From Sthenelais limicola (lineage: Eukaryota; Annelida; Polychaeta; Phyllodocida; Sigalionidae), in NCBI GenBank assembly GCA_942159475.1, contig OW804094.1, positions 8,501,555-8,565,554 of the forward strand: a DNA stretch of 64,000 nt. The letters are read 5' to 3'. The translations under genes were made by a program, and so were the position numbers. Shown one piece after another: positions 20,629-31,900 of this stretch (within the stretch, counting starts at the first letter, position 1; every line of letters begins with the position of its first letter). The notes under the pieces were generated by a model. The model had not been told where the DNA came from. It made no database searches and was given only the letters and a program-made list of their open reading frames with translations.

Positions 20629-20955
20629 CTGATGTGTTTCAGGAGTCACAGGTCGCAAAATTGATATTTGTAAAAATGATTTATTCACAAGATCTTGTTA
20701 GAATATTTCCATTTGTAGGATATCTAGTCCTTGAGGGCTAAGACCAACCCATAGATTATATTTAGTTACTTTACTAAGTAATTGTCCACTCAGAGATATT
20801 GCAAACTTTTTTTTTAAAAATAAAGATATCAAACTTAAAATATAAATTACTTATTTAATGTCCTAATGTTTACCATCATTGGAACCGGCTTGATCTCACC
20901 TTTTCAAATATAATGGAAAAATCCATTTCAATCTCATTTTACTGTAAGATATCAC
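20629..20955 (+). mobile_element. Family B element, internally deleted
   Basis: Starts CTGATGTGTTTCAGGAGTCA and ends AAGATATCAC, exactly flanked by ATAT (20625-20628 and 20956-20959). About 80 bp shorter than full length. Confidence 0.8.
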
Positions 20956-20961
20956 ATATGA

Positions 20962-21197
20962 GGGTTAGATTGTCAGAAAATGTACAATTCGCCTCCACCA
21001 ATCCTCTCAAATAACTCAGTTTGAAGATAAAAATAAGGTTCAAAATATAGTTTAATATACTAAAATAGATATATTAAACCAACACAAGACCAAATATACT
21101 CAGATATACTCGGTATTCATCAATTTCCAGCCTCAATTTAGCAGAATTTACTAAAAGTATATAGCTGCTAACTGGGCATCTTCTGATGATCTGACCC
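20962..21197 (-). mobile_element. Family A element, inverted
   Basis: A 236-bp element from GGGTTAGATTGTCAGAAAAT to GATCTGACCC. Flanks ATGA and ATGG match 3 of 4. It starts 6 bp after the preceding B element ends. Confidence 0.82.
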
Positions 21198-21245
21198 ATG
21201 GTATAAGTATCCTGCAGCATCCCTAAACGTAGGGAATCAGTGCAT

Positions 21246-21479
21246 GGGTCAGATTTTCAGAAATGTAAAATTCACCTGCACCAATCCTCTAAAATAACCC
21301 GAATTTCAGACGAATATAAAGTTCAAAATACAGTTTAACCTAGCCAAACAGATTGGCAGAATCAATGCAATGCCGGATATACTCGAATTTACCTAGTATT
21401 GACTCAATTGCAGCCTAATTTCGCAGAATCTACTAAATGTGTACAGCTGCCAATTGTACATTTTCTGAAAATCTGACCC
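21246..21479 (-). mobile_element. Family A element, inverted, complete
   Basis: A 234-bp element from GGGTCAGATTTTCAGAAATG to AAATCTGACCC, exactly flanked by GCAT (21242-21245 and 21480-21483). Confidence 0.87.
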
Positions 21480-21552
21480 GCATAGCTCTCCGTTTGCACA
21501 CTAGCTGGGGGCCATCAATATTTAAAAGCTCCAATTGTGAAGTATATGGAGG

Positions 21553-22169
21553 AGGTCATCTGAAAATGTACAATTCGCCTTCACCAATTCTCTCAAATAT
21601 CCCAGATTAAAGACAAAATTGAGGTTTAAAATACAGTTTAACATAACAAAACAGGTTTTTCGAGTCAATACAATGCCAAATGTGATCCGTTTTAGAAAAT
21701 GAGTCATAAGTCGCAAAATAATGATTATTTGAAAAGAGGAGATCAAGCTGATTCCAATGATAGTAAACACTAGGACACCTAATAAGTATTTCTAGATTAT
21801 AAGTTGGATATCTTTATTTTAAAAAAAAGTTTGCAATGTTTCCGGAAGGGTAATTATGAGTAAAGTAACTAAATATAAATAAACTCCATATGAAACACAC
21901 GGATATATTTAATACAATGTCCTGAAATTTGTTACAAAAATTCATATGACTATAAGTTGTAAACCCTCTAAAGATCAGACGTTTCAATAAAGAGATCATG
22001 CGGGAAAAAATACTGAAAAATACCAATTTTGCAACTTATAACTCATTTTACTGGAACGCATCACAAATATACTCAGATATACCTAATATTTAACATTTTC
22101 CAGTCTAATTCATCAGAAGTTACTAAATGTGAAGAGCTGGCGATTGTACACTTTCTGACGATCTGACCC
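21553..22169 (-). mobile_element. Family A element interrupted by family B
   Basis: The left end is degenerate (AGGTCATCTGAAAATGTACA) and the right end reads ACGATCTGACCC. The interior GCCAAAT|ATACTCAGATAT is split by the B element at 21,682-22,064, leaving AAAT on both sides. This gives the clearest pre-insertion site in the window. Confidence 0.83.
21682..22064 (-). mobile_element. Family B element nested in family A
   Basis: Runs from GTGATCCGTTTTAGAAAATG to TGGAACGCATCAC, flanked by AAAT (21678-21681 and 22065-22068). Intact A copies read CCAAATATACTC across this point, so AAAT is a true 4-bp target duplication. Confidence 0.88.
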
Positions 22170-22179
22170 GTATCTAAAT

Positions 22180-22414
22180 GGGTCAGATTTTTAGAAAATG
22201 TACAATTAGCAGCAGTACACATTGAATAAGTTCTGCTAAATTAGGCTGCAATTTGGTCAATACTGAGTAAATTCGAGTATATTCGGCATTGCATTGATTC
22301 TAGCAATCTGTTTGGTTAGGTTGAATTGTATTTTGAACTTAACTTTCCTTTGAAATTTGGGTTTTTTGAGAAGATTGGTGAAGGTGAATTGTACACTTAC
22401 TGAAAATCTGACCC
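22180..22414 (+). mobile_element. Family A element with repeated 10-bp flank
   Basis: A 235-bp element from GGGTCAGATTTTTAGAAAAT to AAAATCTGACCC. The flank GTATCTAAAT occurs on both sides (22170-22179 and 22415-22424), longer than the 4-bp duplication of other A copies. The preceding A element ends right at the left flank. Confidence 0.82.
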
Positions 22415-22794
22415 GTATCTAAATGGCGGAAAGCCTGAACTTTACACTGCATAGATTACTCTGCAGAGATGTCACTCCTCAGTCAACAAAGGCAGGGCCA
22501 AGTCTACCCTGGGCCCGTTGCACCAGAATCAGCCGCCTTTTATTATTGTGTATACGACAAATATGACACTTTTATGAAGGCAAAGATAGGCAGATATTAG
22601 CAGTTGGACACTATCATACAAATATATGGCAGAAGTTAAGATAAGGCAGTTCTGCAGGGAAGCACTTATTGTTGGGGATAGAGAGCATAAAAGTGGTGAA
22701 TTATTAGTGAAACGGGGCGTCTGGAGTGTAGGAAAGATTACATAGCACTTTCCTTTGCACACATCCCTGCTCTCTAGGTTCTTACAGCATGATG
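22415..22794. other. No recognised feature
   Basis: Spacer without a supported gene. A 77-codon minus-strand frame (22,529-22,762) shows no motif. Confidence 0.45.
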
Positions 22795-23803
22795 GGTCCT
22801 GGGTATGACCATAAACTGCCTTTTTGTCTCTTTTTCTGTTTGTCTCTCTCTCACTTCTTCTCTATCTCTATTTCCTGGGTATGACCATACACTGCCTTTT
22901 TGTCTCTTTTTCTCTGTCTCTCTCTCTTTTCTTCTCTATCTCTATTTCCTGGGTATGACCATAAAGTGCCTTTCTGTCTTTTCTCTTTGTCTCTCTCTCC
23001 CTTCTTCATTCTTCTCTATCTCTATTTCCTGCGAAAGACCGTAAAGTGCCTTTCTCACCCACTCCCCCTCAGCTCTCCCGCCCTTGATATAACCTTATTA
23101 AATGTGTTCATAAGGGCATAAAGCAACCAATCTCACTCACCCACACCCTCTCAGCTCTCCCGCCCTTGATATAACCTTATTAAATGTGTTCATAAGGGCG
23201 TAAAGCAAACAATCTCACTCACCCACTCCCTCTCAGCTCTCCTGCCCTTGATATAACCATATTAAATGTGTTGATAAGGGCATAAAGCAAACAATCTCAC
23301 TCACCCACTCCCTCGCAGCTCTCACGCCCTTGGTATAACTTTATGAGATGTGTTGATAAGGGCGTAAAGCAAACAATCTCACTCACCCACTCCCTTGCAG
23401 CTCTCCCGCCCTTGGTATGACTTAATTTAATGTGTTGATAAGGGAATAAAGCAACCAATCTCACTCACCCACTCCCTCTCAGCTCTCCCATCCTTGATAT
23501 AACCTTATTAAATGTGTTGATAAGGGCATAAAGCAACCAATCTCACTCACTCACTCACTCTCAGCTCTCCCGCTCTTGATATAACCTTATTAAATGTGTT
23601 GATAAGGGCATAAAGCAACCAATCTCACTCACTCACTCACTCTCAGCTCTCCCGCCCTTGATATAACCTTATTAATTGTGTTGATAAGGGCATGAAGCAA
23701 CCAATCTCACTCACTCACTCACTCTCAGCTCTCCCGCTCTTGATATAACCTCATCAAATGTGTAGATAAGGGCGTAAAGCAACCAATCTCACTCACTTGT
23801 AAG
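22795..23803 (-). repeat. Expanded family C repeat: two internal tandem modules
   Basis: In reverse orientation this is a family C element whose modules have amplified. At 22,798-23,050 a module of 74-79 bp starting CCTGGGTATGACCATAAA is repeated three to four times. From about 23,068 to 23,803 a module of exactly 82 bp is repeated nine times, with AGCTCT at 23071, 23153, 23235, 23317, 23399, 23481, 23563, 23645 and 23727. The 82-bp module is the GAGTGAGTGAG head plus body found once in the copies at 2,910 and 3,911. Reading frames through it are low-complexity artefacts. Confidence 0.85.
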
Positions 23804-24101
23804 AGTGGAGAAGAGGTTGGCTCAGTCAGAAGGCCCTAATCTACGCCTTTCCGATTGACTGCTTTAACTTCCGTGCTTTATACTACTAGTTGTCTCTTAT
23901 ATACTTGTTAAACTTGTTCTCAATGGAGTTTATGGTAATTGGAGGGTGAAGAAACTGTATAACATAGATCTATAATGATAATAGTAATGCAAGTTCACTG
24001 CCTGCTTTGAATGGGTTTTATGACTATTGGAGTATTCCAGTCAATTTAACTTTAAACATATATTACTGTTACATATAGAAAGGATGGAACGAGGTGCTAG
24101 T
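23804..24101. other. No recognised feature
   Basis: About 300 bp of AT-rich spacer between the C repeat and a D element. Nothing recognised. Confidence 0.45.
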
Positions 24102-24443
24102 AATAGGGGAATTGCATGTCTCACTGCGCATGTCTACTGCAGTGCATGCTGGGATGCATTCTGTTGAAATACAAATATTTGGGAAACTTTTATCGAAAAT
24201 TGCAAGAATGTTTTCACCAATATCACAGCTTATATAAATGATGTATGAAAGCCAAATGCATGATGGGGAAAATGGGGACATGTGTTATGGAAACATGTAA
24301 AACACACGGATATTGACATTAGAGCATTAACAAATATTCCATGCTGAACATGGCATGTTTTCCATTGATTTTATACTATACCATTAGTCCCATAATTCCA
24401 TGCGAATCAAGGTACAAAATGGCGGCTATGCAAATCTCCTATT
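24102..24443 (+). mobile_element. Family D element, complete
   Basis: A 342-bp element from AATAGGGGAATTGCATGTCT to CTATGCAAATCTCCTATT, inverted repeats of about 16 bp. Interior as in the other D copies. Confidence 0.83.
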
Positions 24444-24494
24444 GAAGATTTATTGGACGAGATTGCATAAATTTGCTCTAATTAGTTTGGCCTT

Positions 24495-25724
24495 TAGTTC
24501 CATTTTGATTTGCCTGTCCAAAGGATTTGTAACAAGCTACAGATTAAAAGTCATTATTTGTCATTATTTGCAGATGACACCATAATATATGCAAATGGCA
24601 CGAACATCCTAGAAGCTACAAAACTGCTTCAACAGGACCTAAATGCCATGATATATTGGTGTAAAACAAACAAAATCTCCATAAACTACGATGAATCTAA
24701 AATTCAAACATTCCTCCCCAAACAAAATATGAGGTCGAGGTGGGTAGTTCAAAACCAATCCGTTTTGAAAGATTATCAATTGAGCCTGGATGGGAATGCA
24801 ATGGAAGATGTGGAGATATACAAATACTTAGGAGTAGAAGTGGACAGGAACTTAAAGTTTAAAAGTGCAGTAAATAAACTAACAAATCTCATGAACTATA
24901 AATGCTGGCAAATCACCAAACTGAAAGGAAAAATCCCTCAAGAAACACTTTTACTTATCTACAAAGTCATGGTACTGCCACTAATAGATCAAACAGATCT
25001 CTTCCACGACTCCCACACAACAACAGGAAAAAATAGATTACAAATAATTCAAAATAAAATACTCCGCAGAATATATGGACTCCAATCCAGGGCCAATGTG
25101 GATGATTTACATGTAAAAACGAATTTATTAACACTGAAACATAGAAGAAGACTCCATATTTTGCAGGCGGGGCATGCTTTGGCGGGCGACCCAAGATTCT
25201 TAGATATTAGAAACCTAAATACAAGAAATTTTGCACAAGGCAGAAAACCATTAAGACAGATTGTTCCAAAAAATGAACAACTTCGAAAATCAATATTGCA
25301 TAGAATTCCTTACACTTGGAACGCCCTCCAGACCATGACTCATAGATTAGAAGACCCAAGAATATTTAAGATGGTAGCCAAAAAAACCCTTATATGGTCA
25401 GACCAGTATTTTATTGAATAAAGTATAATGTATTTCCTTAAATGTAATCAATGTATTATCAAAACCAGAGTTACTATGTCTGAGACTCACTTACTTAATA
25501 AGTTTAGTGCGCAAGTTATTTGACCTATAGAGAGTAATAATAAAAATCAATGTAAAAGACAGTGTACTACTTTCGTCAATGAAGACTGTAGAATTGTTCA
25601 CTGTTAACCATGATTGTAAAGACAGACAACTTGAAAACCTCCCTTAGCCGGAGTCATGTTCTCTGATAGCGAAAAATTCGAAAATAAAATTATCTTAATC
25701 TTAATCTTAATCTTAAAAGGGGAC
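24495..25724 (+). mobile_element. 5'-truncated LINE with (TTAATC)n tail
   Basis: The 3' part of a non-LTR element: reverse transcriptase C-terminal half, about 300 bp of 3' untranslated sequence, and a tail of about four TTAATC units (about 25,691-25,716). 5' truncation is the usual result of incomplete reverse transcription. The start, about 50 bp after a D element, is approximate. It is a different lineage from the minus-strand LINE: its C-terminal region is not recognisably similar. Confidence 0.82.
24510..25421 (+). pseudogene. Reverse transcriptase C-terminal fragment
   Basis: A 303-codon open frame beginning at a TTG codon; an in-frame TAG lies just upstream, so no true start exists. 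FADD at residues 20-23 is the polymerase catalytic motif. YLGVEVD at 106-112 is the conserved block after the palm, and a thumb-like region follows. Endonuclease, finger domain and the first catalytic aspartate are missing, so the fragment cannot be active. The frame is intact to the stop at 25,421, suggesting fairly recent insertion. Clade not assigned. Confidence 0.85.
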
Positions 25725-25732
25725 GTGCAAAT

Positions 25733-25815
25733 GTGATGTGTTTACGGAAGATGAGTTACAAGTTGCAAAATTGATATTTTTCAAAGTGTTTTATTCACAG
25801 GATTTCTATTTAGAA
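25733..25815 (+). mobile_element. Family B element, left fragment
   Basis: GTGATGTGTTTACGGAAGAT followed by TTGCAAAATTGATATTTTTC. Homology ends soon after TTATTCACAG. This is the last dispersed element before the central array. Confidence 0.7.
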
Positions 25816-25911
25816 TTCTTGTGCAAAATTATATGACAGCCCTCCACCCCCACTTCGAGTCTTGGGCAACATTTCTTAACCTGAAACATTTCTTAACCTT
25901 CTGAGTCTGTG

Positions 25912-26065
25912 CCGCCCCCCCCCCCCCCCCCCACACACACACACATCCACACTCACTTTTTCGAGTCTGCACGTCTGCACGTAAAAAAAGTGCACCCTCC
26001 CTTTAAGAGTCTGCAAAAATAAGATGCCCCCTTTTAAAAGAGTCTGAACAAAAAAGATGCCCCCC
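25912..26065. repeat. Low-complexity left margin of the array
   Basis: A C-run of about 18 followed by (CA)n at about 25,915-25,945. Degenerate units then contain GAGTCTG (TTCGAGTCTGCACG, AAGAGTCTGCAAAAATAAGA, AAGAGTCTGAACAAAAAAGA) with GATGCCCCC spacers, roughly 36 bp apart. The first true array unit follows directly on a C-run. Confidence 0.6.
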
Positions 26066-26360
26066 CTGAAGTTTCTCCCCTCCCCCAAGTGGTTACAAAT
26101 GAACCACCTGAAGTTTCTCCCCTCCCCCAAGTGGTTACAAATGAACTGTCCCTGAAGTTTCTCCCCTCCCCCAAGTGGTTACAAATGAACCCCTTGAAGT
26201 TTCTCCCTCCCCCAAGTGGTTACAAATGAACCACCTGAAGTTTCTCCCCTCCCCCAAGTGGTTACAAATGAACCCCCCTGAAGTTTCTCCCCTCCCCCAA
26301 GTGGTTACAAATGAACCCCCCTGAAGTTTCTCCCCTCCCCCAAGTGGTTACAAATGAACC

Positions 26361-26602
26361 CTCATCAAATGTCATGTATCCTCATCAAATTTTCTAATTA
26401 TCCAAAGAACAACATCTTACACTTGATAAAATCAAGATGAACACTGAGAACTATATAACACTCATGCAATAGGTAGACTTGGAAGACCTAGATTTCTTGA
26501 AAGTTTTGTTTATACACATATATTGTATAACTTTATTCCTTTTTCCGAGAATTGTAACTGTATATACAGAAAAAAAATTAGTACATACACATACATACAT
26601 AA
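26361..26602. repeat. Founder-like U segment with unique flank
   Basis: This is the first and longest interruption of the array. Bases 26,464-26,602 are a U copy (ATGCAATAGGTAGACTTGGA through ACATACATACATAA). Bases 26,361-26,463 are unique AT-rich sequence found nowhere else in the array. Later U copies start directly after CCCCTCCCCC with this flank missing. It differs from them at TATATACAGAAAA in place of TATATAAGGAAAT. Confidence 0.85.
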
Positions 26603-28991
26603 CCTCCCTGAAGTTTCTTCCCCTCCCCCAAGTGGTTACAAATGAACCCCCCTGAAGTTTCTCCCCTCCCCCAAGTGGTTTCAGATGAGTCCCCTGAAGT
26701 TTCTCCCCTCCCCCAAGTGGTTACAAATGAACCCCCCCTGAAGTTTCTCCCCTCCCCCAAGTGGTTACAAATGAACCCCCCCTGAAGTTTCTCCCCTCCC
26801 CCAAGTGGTTACAAATGAACCCCCCTGAAGTTTCTCCCCTCCCCCAAGTGCTTACAAATGAACCCCCTGAAGTTTCTCCCCTCCCCCAAGTGGTTACAAA
26901 TGAACCCCCTGAAGTTTCTCCCCTCCCCCAAGTGCTTACAAATGAACCCCCTGAAGTTTCTCCCCTCCCCCAAGTGGTTACAAATGAACCCCCCCTTGAA
27001 GTTTCTCCCTCCCCCAAGTGGTTTCAAATGAACCACCTGAAATTTCTCCCCTCCCCCAAAAGATTACAAATGACCCCCCCTGAAGTTTCTCCCCTCCCCA
27101 AGTGGTTACAAATGAACCCCCCTGAAGTTTCTCCCCTCCCCCAAGTGGTTGCAAATGAACCCCCCTGAAGTTTCTCCCCTCCCCCAAATGGTTACAAATG
27201 AACCCCCTTGAAGTTTCTCCCCTCCCCCAAGTAGTTACAAATGAACCATCCCTGAAGTTTCTCCCCTCCCCCAAGTGGTTACAATTGAACCCACTGAAGT
27301 TTCTCCCCTCCCCCAAGTGGTTACAAATGACCCCCCCTGAAGTTTCTCCCCTCCCCCAAGTGGTTACAAATGAACCCCTTGAAGTTTCTCCCCTTCCCCA
27401 AGTGGTTACAAATGAACCCTCCCTGAAGTTTCTCCACTCCCCCAAGTAGTTACAAATGAACCCTCCTCGAAGTTTCTCCCCTCCCCCAAGTGGTTACAAA
27501 TGAACTCCCCTGAAGTTTCTTCCCTCCCCCAAGTGGTTACAAATGAACCCCCCTGAAGTTTCTCCCCTCCCCCAAGTGGTTACAAATGACCCCCCCCTGA
27601 AGTTTCTCCCCTCCCCCAAGTGGTTACAAATGACCCCCCTGAAGTTTCTCCCCACCTCCAAGTGGTTACAAATGACCCCCCCTGAAGTTTCTCCCCTGCC
27701 CCTAGTGGTTACAAATGACCCCCCTGAAGTTTCTCCCCTCCCCCAAGTAGTTACAAATGAACCCCCCTGAAGTTTCTCCCCTCCCCCAAGTGCTTACAAA
27801 TGAACCCCCCTGAAGTTTCTCCCCTCCCCCAAGTGCTTACAAATGAACCCCCCTGGAAGTTTCTCCCGTCCCCCAAGTGGTTACAAATGAACCCCCCTGA
27901 AGTTTCTCCCCTCCCCTAAGTGGTTACAAATGAACCCCCTGTAGTTTCTCCCGTCCCCCAAGTGGTTACAAATGAACCCCCCTGAATTTTCTACCGTCCC
28001 CCAAGTGGTTACAAATGACCCCCCTGAAGTTTCTCCCCTCCCCCAAGTAGTTACAAATAACCCCCTGAAGTTTCTCCCCTCCCCCAAGTAGTTACAAATG
28101 AACCCCCTGAAGTTTCTCCCATCCCCCAAGTAGTTACAAATGACCCCCCCTGAAGGTTCTCCCCTCCCCCAAGTAGTTACAAATGACCCCCCCTGAAGTT
28201 TCTCCCCTCCCCCAAGTGGTTACAAATGAACCCCCCCTGAAGTTTCTCACCTCCCCCAAGTGGTTACAAAAGGACCCCTTGAAGTTTCTCACCTCCCCCA
28301 AGTGGTTACAAATGAACCCCCCTGAAGTTTCTCACCTCCCCCAAGTGGTTACAAATGGACCCCTTGAAGTTTCTCCCCTGCCCCAAGTGGTTACAAATGG
28401 ACCCCTTGAAGTTTCTCACCTCCCCAAAGTGGTTACAAATGAACCCCCCTGAAGTTTCTCACCTCCCCCAAGTGGTTACAAATGGACCCCTTGAAGTTGA
28501 ACCCCCTTGAAGTTTCTCCCCTCCCCAAGTGGTTACAAATGAAACCCCCTGAAGTTTCTCCCCTCCCCCAAGTGGTTACAATGAACCCCCTGAAGTTTCT
28601 CCCCTACCCCAAGTGGTTACAAATGAACCCCCTGAAGTTTCTCCCCTCCCCCAAGTGGTTACAATGAACCCCCTGAAGTTTCTCCCCTCCCCAAAGTAGT
28701 TACAAACGAACCACCTGAAGTTTCTCCCTACCCCAAATGGTAACAAATGAACCCCCCTTGAAGTTTCTCCCCTCCCCCAAGTAGTTACAAATGAACCCCC
28801 CCTGAAGTTTCTCACCTCCCCCAAGTGGTTACAAATGAACCCCCTGAAGTTTCTCCCCTCCCCCAAGATGTTACAAATGAACCCCCCTGAAGTTTCTCCC
28901 CTCCCCCAAGTGGTTACAAATGAACCCCTTGAAGTTTCTCCCCTCCCCCAAGTGGTTCCAAATGAACCCCTTGAAGTTTCTCCCCTCCCCC

Positions 28992-31900
28992 AATGCAATA
29001 GGAAGACTTGGAAGACCTAGATTTCTTAAAAGTTTTGTTTATACACATATATTGTATAACTTTATTCCTTTTTCCGAGAATTGTAACTGTATATAAGGAA
29101 ATAAAAAAAGTACATACACATACATACATAACCCCCCTGAAGTTTCTACCCTCCCCCAAGTGGTTACAAATGAACCCCCCTGAAGTTTCTCCCGTCCCCC
29201 AAGTGGTTACAAATGACCCCCCTGAAGTTTCTCCCGTCCCCCAAGTGGTTACAAATGAACCCCCTGAAGTTTCTCCCCTCCCCCAAGTAGTTACAAATAA
29301 CCCCCTGAAGTTTCTCCCCTCCCCAAGTAGTTACAAATGAACCCCCTGAAGTTTCTCCCCTCCCCCAAGTGGTTACAAATGAACCCCTTGAAGTTTCTCC
29401 CCTCCCCCAAGTGGTTCCAAATGAACCCCTTGAAGTTTCTCCCCTCCCCCAATGCAATAGGAAGACTTGGAAGACCTAGATTTCTTAAAAGTTTTGTTTA
29501 TACACATATATTGTATAACTTTATTCCTTTTTCCGAGAATTGTAACTGTATATAAGGAAATAAAAATAGTACATACACATACATACATAACCCCCCTGAA
29601 GTTTCTACCCTCCCCCAAGTGGTTACAAATGAACCCCCCTGAAGTTTCTCCCGTCCCCCAAGTAGTTACAAATGACCCCCCTGAAGTTTCTCCCGTCCCC
29701 CAAGTGGTTACAAATGAACCCCCTGAAGTTTCTCCCCTCCCCCAAGTAGTTACAAATAACCCCCTGAAGTTTCTCCCCTCCCCCAAGTGGTTCCAAATGA
29801 ACCCCTTGAAGTTTCTCCCCTCCCCCAATGCAATAGGAAGACTTGGAAGACCTAGATTTCTTAAAAGTTTTGTTTATACACATATATTGTATAACTTTAT
29901 TCCTTTTTCCGAGAATTGTAACTGTATATAAGGAAATAAAAATAGTACATACACATACATACATAACCCCCCTGAAGTTTCTACCCTCCCCCAAGTGGTT
30001 ACAAATGAACCCCCCTGAAGTTTCTCCCGTCCCCCAAGTGGTTACAAATGACCCCCCTGAAGTTTCTCCCGTCCCCCAAGTGGTTACAAATGAACCCCCT
30101 GAAATTTCTCCCCTCCCCCAAGTAGTTACAAATAACCCCCTGAAGTTTCTCCCCTCCCCCAAGTAGTTACAAATGAACCCCCTGAAGTTTCTCCCCTCCC
30201 CCAAGTAGTTACAAATGACCCCCCCTGAAGTTTCTCCCCTCCCCCAAGTAGTTACATATGACCCCCTCTGAAGTTTCTCCCCTCCCCCAAGTGGTTACAA
30301 ATGAACCCCCCCCTGAAGTTTCTCACCGCCCCCAAGTGGTTACAAATGGACCCCTTGAAGTTTCTCACCTCCCCCAAGTGGTTACAAATGAACCCCCCTG
30401 AAGTTTCTCACCTCCCCCAAGTGGTTACAAATGGACCCCTTGAAGTTTCTCCCCTCCCCCAAGTGGTTACAAATGAACTCCCTTGAAGTTTCTCCCCTCC
30501 CCAAGTGGTTACAAATGAAACCCCCTGAAGTTTCTCCCCTCCCCTAAGTGGTTACAAATGAACCACCTGAAGATTCTCCCCTCCCCCAAGTGGTTACAAT
30601 GAACCCCCTGAAGTTTCTCCCCTCCCCAAAGTAGTTACAAACGAACCACCTGAAGTTTCTCCGTACCCCAAATGGTAACAAATGAACCCCCCTTGAAGTT
30701 TCTCCCCTCCCCCAAGTAGTTACAAATGAACCCCCCTTGAAGTTTCTCACCTCCCCCAAGTGGTTACAAATAAAACCCCTTTGAAGTTTCTCCCCTCCCC
30801 CAAGTGGTTACAAATGAACCCCCTGAAGTTTCTCCCCTCCCCCAAGTGCTTACAAATAAACCCCCCTGAAGTTTCTCCCCTCCCCCAAGTGGTTACAAAT
30901 GAACCTCCTGAAGTTTCTCCCCTCCCCCAAGTGGTTACAAATGAACCTCCTGAAGTTTCTCCCCTCCCCCAAGTGGTTACAAATGAACCCCCTGAAGTTT
31001 CTCCCCTCATTCAAGTGGTTACAAATGAACCCCCTGAAGTTTCTCCCCTCCCCCAAGTGGTTACAAATGAACCCCCTGAAGTTTCTCCCCTCCCCCAAGT
31101 GGTTACAAATGAACCCCCTGGAGTTTCTCCCCTGCCCCAAGTGGTTACAAATGAACCTCCTGAAGTTTCTCCCCTCCCCCAAGTGGTTACAAATGACCCC
31201 CCTGAAGTTTCTCCCCTCCCCCAAGTGGTTACAAATGAACCCCCTGAAGTTTCTCCCCTCCCCCGAGTGGTTACAAATGAACCCCCTGGAGTTTCTCCCC
31301 TCCCCCAAGTGCTTACAAATGAACCCCCCTGAAGTTTCTCCGCTCCCCCAAGTGGTTACAAATGAACCTCCTGAAGTTTCTCCCCTCCCCCATGTGGTTA
31401 CAAATGACCCCCCCTGAAGTTTCTCCCCTGCCCCTAGTGGTTACAAATGAACCCCCTGAAGTTTCTCCCCTCCCCCAAGTGGTTACAAATGAACCCCCTG
31501 AAGTTTCTCCCCTCCCCCAAGTAGTTACAAATGAACCCCCCTGAAGTTTCTCCCCTCCCCCAAGTGCTTACAAATGAACCCCCCCCTGAAGTTTCTCCCC
31601 TCCCCCAAGTGGTTACAAATGGACCCCTTGAAGTTTCTCACCTCCCCAAAGTGGTTACAAATGAACCCCCCTGAGACTCTCACCTCCCCCAAGTGGTTAC
31701 AAATGGACCCCTTGAAGTTGAACCCCCTTGAAGTTTCTCCCCTCCCCAAGTGGTTACAAATGAAACCCCCTGAAGTTTCTCCCCTCCACCAAGTGGTTAC
31801 AATGAACCCCCTGAAGTTTCTCCCCTACCCCAAGTGGTTACAAATGAACCCCCTGAAGTTTCTCCCCTCCCCCAAGTGGTTACAATGAACCCCCTGAAGT

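Noticed and set aside
20386..20664. 92-codon plus-strand frame
   Set aside because: It starts in the right end of one family B element and ends in the left end of the next. A chance frame.
22805..23121. Small membrane proteins from short plus-strand frames
   Set aside because: Low-complexity CTCTCT/TTTCTCT sequence of the family C tail module gives Leu/Ser/Phe-rich translations. It is a tandem repeat, not a gene.
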